A DNA stretch of 5,144 nucleotides from Planctomycetaceae bacterium (GCA_031261125.1 JAISJZ010000017.1:1-5144), one strand, 5' to 3'; counted from the stretch's first letter, positions 1-5,048 are shown. Translations and numbers: made by a program. Notes: generated by a model from the sequence alone, not told the origin.

Positions 1-72
1 GGAAACGCCGCCGGTGTTAAACGCCGTTCCTTGTGAATAATCCGCCGTTCATCGTCAAGCCGGCATTTTTCT

Positions 73-120
73 AAAAAAAAAAGAAAAAGCACTTGCAAAT
101 TTATTTTTTTCAAGTACAAT
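73..120 (+). promoter_or_regulatory. Upstream promoter P1 with A-tract (UP-like element)
   Basis: A possible sigma70 promoter: TTGCAA at 93-98, a 16-nt spacer and TACAAT at 115-120. Transcription would start near 127. Just upstream lie ten A (73-82), a G and five more A (84-88), placed where an AT-rich UP element or bent DNA would act. The spacer is T-rich and is flanked by an ACTTG/CAAGT inverted pair (91-95, 111-115). The -35 matches consensus in four of six positions and the -10 in five of six, so P1 looks weaker than the promoter just downstream. It points at DUF1559 gene 1. Assignment is by consensus only. Confidence 0.45.
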
Positions 121-135
121 GTCAACGGTATTGAC
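121..135. promoter_or_regulatory. Operator-like inverted repeat between P1 and P2
   Basis: GTCAA at 121-125 and TTGAC at 131-135 form a perfect inverted repeat around the 5-nt centre CGGTA. The right arm is part of the P2 -35 hexamer, and the centre covers the predicted P1 start point. A protein bound here would block both promoters. The arms are only 5 bp, so chance is a real alternative. Confidence 0.25.
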
Positions 136-159
136 GAAGTAAAGTTAATCGTGTACAAT
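131..159 (+). promoter_or_regulatory. Promoter P2 for the DUF1559/lipoprotein cluster
   Basis: TTGACG at 131-136, an optimal 17-nt spacer and TACAAT at 154-159 match the sigma70 consensus in five of six positions in each hexamer. Transcription would start near 166, leaving a leader of about 130 nt before the GTG start at 296. P1 lies immediately upstream and shares the same TACAAT -10, so this is a tandem promoter arrangement. No other promoter this good is seen before the next three genes, so P2 may serve the whole cluster to 3554. Confidence 0.6.
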
Positions 160-225
160 AACAGCATCATTAGTTCCGCACCATTGCTACACACAGCGAT
201 TTGTTTTAACTTAACCATTCAACTG

Positions 226-278
226 TTTAGCCGCCGATTTGCGGCGGGTATATTTAGCCGGTTTGCTTGCCGAACCGG
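226..278 (+). promoter_or_regulatory. Structured 5' leader: two GC-rich hairpins before the SD
   Basis: Two hairpins lie in tandem in the untranslated leader. The first is CCGCCG (231-236) with CGGCGG (242-247) around the loop ATTTG. The second is CCGGTT (258-263) with AACCGG (273-278) around a 9-nt loop. Each follows a copy of TTTAGCCG (226-233 and 253-260), and the repeat overlaps the left arm. The second stem ends two bases before the SD AAAGGAG (281-287). This could be a translational control element or an mRNA-stabilising structure. It matches no riboswitch class that I recognise. Confidence 0.35.
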
Positions 279-295
279 AGAAAGGAGAACTAAAA

Positions 296-1453
296 GTGTC
301 AGAAAAATTACCGAATGTTAAAATGGGGGGGGGTGGTAGTTTACGAAGTTTAATCCGCCGATTGCGCCGCGGATTCACGCTCGTTGAACTTCTCGTCGTC
401 ATCGCCATTATCGGCGTTCTTATTGCGTTACTCTTGCCGGCAGTACAGGCAGCCCGCGAAGCGGCTCGAAGGTCGCAATGCTCAAACCATCTCAAACAGT
501 TCGGGCTGGCAGTTCACAATCACGTCTCGGCAAAGAACAACTTCCTGCCGTCGATTGTGGTTCACTCTGCCCGACCGAGTTGCTACGTTATGCTGATGCC
601 GTTCTACGAACAACAATCGCTCTATGACCAGATTGTGGTGAACGGTCTGGAGCGGGCTTTGCAGGACTTGGCATCGTGGGACGCAGCCACCAATAAATTT
701 TCGGGAACGGACGATTATGCGCGATACCGGATGTGGTGGGATAACCTGACCGAAGCCCAGCAGAATGAATACTCGTCGATTCCGATTTGGAAATGCCCGA
801 CGCGCCGCGGCGGAATTCAAAAGAGCACCGATGTTGATGATGCAAGTGCTAGCAACTATATGGCGACTGGTCCGGTTTCTGACTATGCCGTTGTGGCTTA
901 TCGGGATGATGCTGGCTCTGCTTGGGCTTCGTACCATAGCAGTACTGACAACGCTGCGGTTGCTCTACAATTCGGTCCTTTGCGCGCCGGTCGGAGACCA
1001 ACGGGAATAGGAAATGGTAACATAGATGCCAACGTGCCGCGTGATAACATTGGCTATTGGTCGGATGGAACGAGTAATCAAATCGTGATTGGGGAAAAAC
1101 ACGTTCCGCAAGGAACAATGAATGTTTGTAAACTTGAACGTTTCAAGCAGGGAGAATGTACGGCACTGACCGGAGATAGTAGAGCCACTGCGGGTTTGGC
1201 ACGGCGAGTTTATCAAACGCACCGTTTGGCAACCGGTCCAAACGATTTTGTTCCGCCGGATATGAATTCCACGGGCGAGAATGATGACTATTCGCCGTAT
1301 CACGTTTACGGTTTTGGTTCGTATCATCCGGGCGTTTGCCAGTTCCTCATCGGCGACGGTGCGGTGAAAGCATTCTCTGTTACAACTCCGATGGCGACCG
1401 TCCTTGTCCCGTTGGCAAATGTTAGCGATGGCGTTGCTGTTGCGATGCCGTAG
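296..1453 (+). CDS. DUF1559 protein with prepilin-like N-terminus and H-x9-DG motif (gene 1)
   Basis: Product of 385 residues from a GTG start at 296. This start is chosen because AAAGGAG (281-287) lies 8 nt upstream; an in-frame TTG at 239 has no such site. After a basic leader, residues 26-31 read GFTLVE, the prepilin peptidase cleavage site with conserved Glu at +5, followed by a hydrophobic helix to about residue 47 and the AREAARR stretch typical of planctomycetal DUF1559 proteins. A DGTSNQIVIGE segment and a C-terminal H344-x9-D354-G355 motif complete the family pattern. The protein is probably inner-membrane anchored or part of a pseudopilin-like assembly; the molecular role of the family is not established. 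Codons 30-33 sit on a run of nine G (325-333), discussed in the findings. ATG at 323 is a weaker alternative start without an SD. It heads the four-gene cluster. Confidence 0.93.
   Translation: MSEKLPNVKMGGGGSLRSLIRRLRRGFTLVELLVVIAIIGVLIALLLPAVQAAREAARRSQCSNHLKQFGLAVHNHVSAKNNFLPSIVVHSARPSCYVMLMPFYEQQSLYDQIVVNGLERALQDLASWDAATNKFSGTDDYARYRMWWDNLTEAQQNEYSSIPIWKCPTRRGGIQKSTDVDDASASNYMATGPVSDYAVVAYRDDAGSAWASYHSSTDNAAVALQFGPLRAGRRPTGIGNGNIDANVPRDNIGYWSDGTSNQIVIGEKHVPQGTMNVCKLERFKQGECTALTGDSRATAGLARRVYQTHRLATGPNDFVPPDMNSTGENDDYSPYHVYGFGSYHPGVCQFLIGDGAVKAFSVTTPMATVLVPLANVSDGVAVAMP
325..333 (+). repeat. Homopolymeric G9 tract in coding sequence
   Basis: Nine consecutive G lie 27 nt after the first base of the GTG start, in the leader-peptide region before the prepilin cleavage site. 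The downstream family domain is in frame only with this count or one differing by a multiple of three. With ten G the frame meets TAG at once (GGG TGG TAG). With eight G it meets TAA after GTA GTT TAC GAA GTT. Tracts of this kind are known slippage sites in other bacteria. Confidence 0.9.
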
Positions 1454-1506
1454 AAAATACGGGCGGCGGAGCGAAATGATTATTCGTCAACTACTATCCA
1501 CTACTT

Positions 1507-1899
1507 ATGCGTAATATCCTGTTTCTTTGTTTATTTTTCGTTGCAACTTGCCTCGGTTGCGGCGGTAAGGGTTTCAATGTCAGCGGAAAGGTAACGTTCC
1601 CGGACGGAAAACCGGTACCGCGCGGACAAGTAACGCTTTTTTCTGACACGTTCACTGCCGGTAGCGGCATTGGTGCCGACGGAACGTACCGTATCAATAT
1701 GCCTGTTCCAGCCGGGACTTACAAAGTAACAGTCAGGGCAACAGAGGATTCGCCGAGCGATACGAAGGTTGCCCCTGAAGATGTGAAACCTCCCAAGCCG
1801 CTGGTAGATGTGAAATACAATAGCCCGGAAAAGAGCGGCTTAACTGTCGATGTCAAAGGGGCAACGACGTTTGACATTACCGTGGAACCGCCGAAGTAG
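1507..1899 (+). CDS. Small lipoprotein, carboxypeptidase-regulatory-like domain (copy 1)
   Basis: Product of 130 residues. Residues 1-18 form a lipoprotein-type signal peptide, with Arg2, a hydrophobic core and a cysteine-rich end (C15-L-G-C18), so the mature protein is probably lipidated at C18 and held at a membrane. The rest is one beta-sandwich domain of the carboxypeptidase regulatory-like/transthyretin-like type: VSGKVTFPDGKPVPRGQVTL (about 25-44), a DGTY turn, PAGTYKVTV and a closing DITVEPP strand. Planctomycetes have many such proteins, often beside DUF1559 genes; their function is unknown and no catalytic motif is visible. No SD precedes the ATG. The gap to gene 1 is 53 nt, so it is probably co-transcribed. 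It is a close paralogue of the next gene. Confidence 0.88.
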   Translation: MRNILFLCLFFVATCLGCGGKGFNVSGKVTFPDGKPVPRGQVTLFSDTFTAGSGIGADGTYRINMPVPAGTYKVTVRATEDSPSDTKVAPEDVKPPKPLVDVKYNSPEKSGLTVDVKGATTFDITVEPPK

Positions 1900-1929
1900 A
1901 GAGGTTTCCTTACTTATTTTACACTCATT

Positions 1930-2325
1930 ATGCGTACTATCCTGTTCCTTTGTTTGTTTTGTGTTGCGGCGTGCCTTGGTTGCGGTGTTGTCAGCAGTAA
2001 GGGCTTTCCCGTCAGTGGGGTGGTTTCTTTTTCTGACGGTAAACCGGTATCGTATGGACAAGTGACGCTCACTTCCGGCTCTTTTTCTGTCGGCGGCGAT
2101 ATTATCTCCGATGGAACGTACAACATCAGCAGGGTCGGCGGTGTTCCGGCTGGTACTTATAAAGTATCGGTCGTATTGTCCGACCCGAATGCCGGTATGG
2201 AGAACACGAAGAAGGCAAAGCCGCAGATTGACCCGAAGTACAATGACCCATCAACGAGCGGTCTCACCTGTGAGGTTACGGGAGCGACAACGTATGACAT
2301 CACCGTGGAACCGCCGAAAAAATAG
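1930..2325 (+). CDS. Small lipoprotein, carboxypeptidase-regulatory-like domain (copy 2)
   Basis: Product of 131 residues, colinear with the preceding gene and clearly a tandem duplicate. Both start MR-ILFLCLF, share CLGCG, SDGTY/ADGTY, PAGTYKV and GATTYDITVEPPK-like endings, and both lack an SD. Differences cluster in loops: copy 2 has three extra residues after the lipidation site and three extra before PAGTYKV, but lacks about six in the segment before the K-P-x-x-D-x-KYN motif. Cysteines at 8, 11, 15 and 18 give two candidate lipidation sites: V-A-A-C15 fits the lipobox better than C-L-G-C18. It is predicted to be membrane-anchored with the domain exported. The gap to copy 1 is only 30 nt. 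No ligand or enzymatic role can be read from the sequence. Confidence 0.88.
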   Translation: MRTILFLCLFCVAACLGCGVVSSKGFPVSGVVSFSDGKPVSYGQVTLTSGSFSVGGDIISDGTYNISRVGGVPAGTYKVSVVLSDPNAGMENTKKAKPQIDPKYNDPSTSGLTCEVTGATTYDITVEPPKK

Positions 2326-2347
2326 TATTCCGTCATCAGTATTCCGT
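2324..2347 (+). repeat. Direct repeat AGTATTCCGT upstream of DUF1559 gene 2
   Basis: AGTATTCCGT occurs at 2324-2333 and 2338-2347, a 14-nt period with a CATC spacer. The first copy overlaps the stop codon of lipoprotein copy 2. It may be a binding site in the 56-nt gap before the next gene, or a small chance duplication. No promoter hexamers stand out beside it. Confidence 0.4.
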
Positions 2348-2381
2348 TACTAACAATTTTTTTCACAAGGAGAGATACATT

Positions 2382-3554
2382 ATGTTATTTCGAGACAACA
2401 GCGGCACAGCCGCTTGGTTAAACAAGAGAGGTTTTACTTTGGTCGAACTTCTCGTCGTCATCGCCATCATCGGCGTTTTGATTGCACTGCTGCTGCCGGC
2501 GGTGCAGGCGGCACGGGAAGCAGCACGGCGGATGCAGTGTTCCAACACTATCAAACAATTTTCGTTGGCACTGCACAACTACCACGATGTCCATCAGGCG
2601 TTTCCCGCCGGCAACTCGCTGTTCGGGATAACCCTGACGGACGGAACAAGACAGGAATGGGGCGGCTATGGAGTCCTGTTCACGACGATGCCGTTCTGGG
2701 AACAGGCGGCAACGTATGCCACCGGAACAACCGATGTTGACCTCGCCGGAACAGACCCCTCGGCGACACGTAACGGCAAGACATTGTGGGTGCAGACAAT
2801 TCCGATGCTCGGCTGCCCGTCAGATACACATTTTTACGACACCGACGGCAGAAATTCCTACGTCTATTGTGTCGGCGATTGGGCGGACAGTAATTCAAAC
2901 AGGGGCGGCGATAATTCTCCCAACAAACGCGGCGTATTTGCAAGAGTAAAAGCATATACCCAAGACAGTACTTTTATCACCGGAGGGTGGGCGGCGGGAA
3001 TAAATCTATGGAACACGTTTGCAACGATGTCTGACGGCACGAGCAACACGGTTGTCTTTTCGGAGCGGGCGACTACGTCAAGCCGTAATACGATACGCGG
3101 TGCTTTCAAACTGGGGGCAGGCGGAAGTCCGAATGGAGTAGATAATAACACTTCCGACGCGTGGCCCAACCGATGTTTCAATCAGCGGGAAGGCAACGGA
3201 TACAAGACCGCCAGCGGAACGGTTTATACAGATAATCATTTTGGAACCCGTTGGGCAGATGGGCGCGGTCCGGCAACATTTTCAACTTGCCTTCCTCCGA
3301 ACAGTCCGAGTTGCTGGGGCAGCGGCGGTGTTGCCTACGAAGCGCGGACACTGAATGCCGCAAGCAGTTATCACAGCGGCGGCGTGAACGTCGGTCTGGG
3401 CGACGGTTCTGTCCGGTTTATTTCGGAAACGATTAACTGGTCCACCGGTACAATGGACGACAATGTGAAATGTGTTCAGAGCGGAAAGTCCCTGTTCGGT
3501 GTTTGGGGCGCATTCGGTTCCGCCAAAGGCGGCGAAAGCACAACACCTCCGTAA
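2382..3554 (+). CDS. DUF1559 protein with prepilin-like N-terminus and H-x9-DG motif (gene 2)
   Basis: Product of 390 residues. The ATG is supported by AAGGAG (2367-2372), 9 nt upstream. A 17-residue leader ends in R-G, followed by FTLVE with Glu22 at +5 of the prepilin cleavage site, a hydrophobic helix to about residue 39 and the AREAARRMQCSN stretch. Mid-protein SDGTSNTVVFSER and C-terminal H331-x9-D341-G342 are family hallmarks. Length is normal and nothing is broken. It resembles gene 1 strongly in the first 60 residues and near the C-terminus, much less in between, as expected if the middle faces variable partners. The SBP_bac_10 label used for this Pfam family does not prove solute binding. 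It is the last gene of the left cluster and converges on the cyclotransferase gene. Confidence 0.95.
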   Translation: MLFRDNSGTAAWLNKRGFTLVELLVVIAIIGVLIALLLPAVQAAREAARRMQCSNTIKQFSLALHNYHDVHQAFPAGNSLFGITLTDGTRQEWGGYGVLFTTMPFWEQAATYATGTTDVDLAGTDPSATRNGKTLWVQTIPMLGCPSDTHFYDTDGRNSYVYCVGDWADSNSNRGGDNSPNKRGVFARVKAYTQDSTFITGGWAAGINLWNTFATMSDGTSNTVVFSERATTSSRNTIRGAFKLGAGGSPNGVDNNTSDAWPNRCFNQREGNGYKTASGTVYTDNHFGTRWADGRGPATFSTCLPPNSPSCWGSGGVAYEARTLNAASSYHSGGVNVGLGDGSVRFISETINWSTGTMDDNVKCVQSGKSLFGVWGAFGSAKGGESTTPP

Positions 3555-3589
3555 AAAATCATTCACGGGCGGGATTGTGTGAATCCCGC
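3553..3589 (-). terminator. Candidate terminator at the convergent gene junction
   Basis: Two mutually exclusive hairpins overlap here. One is GCGGGATT (3569-3576) with AATCCCGC (3582-3589), an 8-bp perfect stem with a 5-nt loop. The other is ATTCAC (3561-3566) with GTGAAT (3579-3584). Read on the - strand, the second stem is followed after two bases by six T (complement of A 3553-3558), the pattern of a Rho-independent terminator. Both stems lie inside the last codons of the cyclotransferase gene. On the + strand there is no T-run after the stem, so termination of the DUF1559 transcript is less certain. Confidence 0.4.
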
Positions 3590-4365
3590 TGTTCCAGTTT
3601 GATTTCGTACAGCACCGCCCAATTTTTACCGGTAACATAGACCGTATCTGTTGCGGCATCGAAAGCGATGCCGTTCAGAACGTTTTCGGTTTGTCCCGCT
3701 TTGAATTCTTCAGGGACAAAACCGGCGCAGTCAATCCAGCCGTTCACGCTGCCTGTTTTCGGGTCAATCCGCACGATGAAATGGGAATGCCAGATATTCG
3801 CCCAGACCTCGCCGCGGATGTATTCCAATTCGTTCAGATTTTTTACCGGTTGCGTTTTCTTCGTTGCCGGCGGTGTGCCGGCGACTTTTACGGTTCGGAC
3901 TTTTTTGAACGTCTTCGGTTCGTAAAACGTCAGCGTATCGCTGCCGTCGCTCAATATCAAATGGGTGCCGTCGAACGTCAAGCCCCATCCTTCGCCGCGG
4001 TACCGGTGCTGTTGTGTCAGTTGAAATGTTTCTTTGTCATAAACGAAACAGTACCCTTCCTGCCACGTCAGTTGATAGATTTTATCGTCAACCAAAGCGG
4101 CACCTTCAGCGAAAAATTGTTTCGGCAGCGAGACCCGTTTGCGGACTTGCCCCGTTTTCGGTTCAACCTGCCGGAGTGTTGACGCACCGTAATTGCCGGT
4201 GCTTTCGTACAGAAAACCGCCGCTGTAAAATAATCCTTGGGTGAATGCCTTGTTGTCGTGCCGGTACGTTGCCGTTATTTTCATTGACAGCGTTTTGGGC
4301 AGTTGTTCTTCGGCGGCAAGCAGCGGGGTCAATCCGGCAATGCAGAATAATAATGTTCGGAACAT
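3559..4365 (-). CDS. Glutaminyl-peptide cyclotransferase (glutamine cyclotransferase, beta-propeller type)
   Basis: Product of 268 residues. The family converts N-terminal glutamine of peptides to pyroglutamate, releasing ammonia. Residues 1-18 are a Sec-type signal peptide ending LLAA before EEQ, so action in the periplasm is expected; there is no twin-arginine motif. The family's repeated motifs run in order: H36-D-x3-FTQGL (36-45), YESTGNYG (53-60), EGAAL (87-91), GEGWGL (124-129), SDGS (139-142), LNELE (177-181), ANIW (189-192), VLNGIA (229-234) and TGKNW (245-249). They indicate the five-bladed propeller of the plant/bacterial enzyme, unrelated to the zinc-dependent animal type. Length fits the family. 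The start is supported by AAGGA on the - strand (4378-4374), 8 nt before ATG. It has its own promoter and diverges from the Tat genes. The physiological substrate is unknown. Confidence 0.93.
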   Translation of the reverse strand: MFRTLLFCIAGLTPLLAAEEQLPKTLSMKITATYRHDNKAFTQGLFYSGGFLYESTGNYGASTLRQVEPKTGQVRKRVSLPKQFFAEGAALVDDKIYQLTWQEGYCFVYDKETFQLTQQHRYRGEGWGLTFDGTHLILSDGSDTLTFYEPKTFKKVRTVKVAGTPPATKKTQPVKNLNELEYIRGEVWANIWHSHFIVRIDPKTGSVNGWIDCAGFVPEEFKAGQTENVLNGIAFDAATDTVYVTGKNWAVLYEIKLEQRDSHNPARE

Positions 4366-4393
4366 CGGGAAAATCCTTGTGTTTTATTTTTCT

Positions 4394-4421
4394 TTTATAC
4401 CACAACGGATTTTTCCGGCAA
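4394..4421 (-). promoter_or_regulatory. Promoter of the glutaminyl cyclotransferase gene
   Basis: On the - strand, TTGCCG (4421-4416) and TATAAA (4399-4394) are separated by 16 nt. TGG immediately before the -10 makes an extended -10 element. Transcription would start near 4387, giving a leader of about 20 nt that contains the SD AAGGA. Confidence 0.5.
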
Positions 4422-4426
4422 CCCGT

Positions 4427-4455
4427 TTGACACAGATAATTTTCTATGGTAGAAT
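4427..4455 (+). promoter_or_regulatory. Strong sigma70-type promoter of the Tat gene pair
   Basis: TTGACA at 4427-4432 is a perfect -35, the spacer is exactly 17 nt, and TAGAAT at 4450-4455 differs from consensus at one base. Transcription would start near 4462. The -35 lies 5 nt from the oppositely oriented -35 of the cyclotransferase promoter, so the two polymerase sites are back to back. This is the best promoter match in the window. Confidence 0.75.
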
Positions 4456-4471
4456 GGTAGCAACAGTTAGC

Positions 4472-4491
4472 AATGGGGACTTGTCCCCATT
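4472..4491 (+). promoter_or_regulatory. Perfect 9-bp inverted repeat abutting the tatA SD
   Basis: AATGGGGAC (4472-4480) and GTCCCCATT (4483-4491) are perfect reverse complements around TT. In RNA this forms a short, very stable hairpin, closed in practice by a CUUG tetraloop. It lies about 10 nt after the predicted transcription start and touches the SD AAGGAGG (4492-4498) with no gap. It could stabilise the 5' end, tune ribosome access, act as a DNA operator just downstream of the start, or be one copy of a dispersed palindromic repeat. Confidence 0.6.
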
Positions 4492-4503
4492 AAGGAGGAT
4501 ACT

Positions 4504-4740
4504 ATGTCCGGTGTATTTCTTTTCGGTTTTTTAGGCGCGTCCAGCCCTGTAACGCTTATTGTTGTTGCGGCTGTGGCGTTTTTGCTTTTCGGCAATCGGC
4601 TGCCGCAGGTAATGCGTTCGCTCGGCCGCAGTGTCGTGGAGTTCAAGAAGGGCGTGAACGGTATTGAGGACGACCTTGATGACGCGGTGCGTTCGGCGGA
4701 TAAGAAGGCAAACACCAAGAGCGATGAAGCGGAGGCATAA
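4504..4740 (+). CDS. tatA: TatA/E-family twin-arginine translocase subunit (first copy)
   Basis: Product of 78 residues. TatA oligomers form the variable passage through which TatBC deliver folded twin-arginine proteins across the inner membrane. One transmembrane segment (about 15-29) ends in F29-G30, followed by NRLP, an amphipathic helix (QVMRSLGRSVVEFKKG, about 35-50) and a charged, disordered acidic tail. This is the usual TatA plan and length. At the position of the polar residue in the membrane helix (Gln8 in E. coli TatA, Glu8 in TatB, 12 residues before the Phe of FG) this protein has Thr17, so TatA versus TatB cannot be settled. The N-terminal extension before the helix is slightly long. 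The start has an excellent SD (AAGGAGG, 5 nt away). No tatC is nearby. Confidence 0.88.
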   Translation: MSGVFLFGFLGASSPVTLIVVAAVAFLLFGNRLPQVMRSLGRSVVEFKKGVNGIEDDLDDAVRSADKKANTKSDEAEA

Positions 4741-5027
4741 TGATGACGTTGTGTACGTTGTGTGCAATGGGGTTTACGCCGACACCGGTACAGATACTCA
4801 TCGTTTTGGCGTTGGGGGTGTTGATATTCGGAAAAAATTTGCCGGACGTAGCGAAGCAGATTGGTTCGGCGTTCGGGGAGTTCAAGAAAGGGCTTCGGGA
4901 GATGAGTGATTTATCGAAGATGTCGGCGGACGAGAAGGTCGCGAAAAAAGTGAGGGCGGACGATGATTTGGAGAGTACGGAGAAGCATCATCCGGTAGGG
5001 ACGAAGTTTGTTCCGCCGGAGGGGTAG
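4740..5027 (+). CDS. tatA: TatA/E-family twin-arginine translocase subunit (second copy)
   Basis: Product of 95 residues, paralogous to the preceding gene and overlapping its stop by one base (TAATG), so translational coupling is likely. GGAGG (4731-4735) lies 4 nt from ATG 4740 and 7 nt from ATG 4743; the second may be the true start. The order is transmembrane helix (about 17-30), F30-G31, KNLP, amphipathic helix (about 36-51, with GEFKKG) and charged tail. Gln18 stands 12 residues before F30, as Gln8 does in E. coli TatA, making this the more TatA-like copy. Odd points are two cysteines in the N-terminal stretch and a long tail ending KFVPPEG. From 4861 to 4980 I count about 49 G against 15 C, a stronger skew than in the first copy. 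A start at 4767 would give a more usual N-terminus but has no SD. Confidence 0.86.
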   Translation: MMTLCTLCAMGFTPTPVQILIVLALGVLIFGKNLPDVAKQIGSAFGEFKKGLREMSDLSKMSADEKVAKKVRADDDLESTEKHHPVGTKFVPPEG

Positions 5028-5048
5028 TTTTTTTCGATGGTTCCGCCG

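Noticed and set aside
2..40. Possible C-terminal tail of an upstream gene (frame 2, ending ...NAVPCE, stop at 38-40)
   Set aside because: Only 12 codons are visible, another frame is open almost as long, and nothing in the tail is diagnostic. It cannot be told from non-coding sequence.
239..295. TTG start at 239 for DUF1559 gene 1
   Set aside because: It lies inside the first hairpin with no SD, whereas GTG 296 has AAAGGAG at 8-nt spacing. The extra 19 residues do not look like a prepilin leader.
211..495. Minus-strand reading frame of 94 codons opposite the start of DUF1559 gene 1, with a look-alike opposite gene 2 (2363-2578)
   Set aside because: The two resemble each other only because they are antisense to the same conserved prepilin helix. 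Neither has a supporting SD, and both oppose a gene with clear family motifs.
482..937. Minus-strand frame of 151 codons inside DUF1559 gene 1
   Set aside because: It lies fully antisense to a well-supported gene. Its composition shows no recognisable domain, signal or conserved motif.
3691..4182. Plus-strand frame of 163 codons opposite the glutaminyl cyclotransferase gene
   Set aside because: The opposite strand has an ordered series of family motifs, a signal peptide, an SD and a promoter. This frame has none of these.
4767..5027. Later ATG start for the second Tat gene
   Set aside because: It would give a more typical short TatA N-terminus but has no SD. The TAATG overlap with GGAGG just upstream favours 4740 or 4743.
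5028..5034. Seven T after tatA copy 2 as a terminator
   Set aside because: No adequate GC-rich stem directly precedes the run. The nearby hairpin lies downstream of it.
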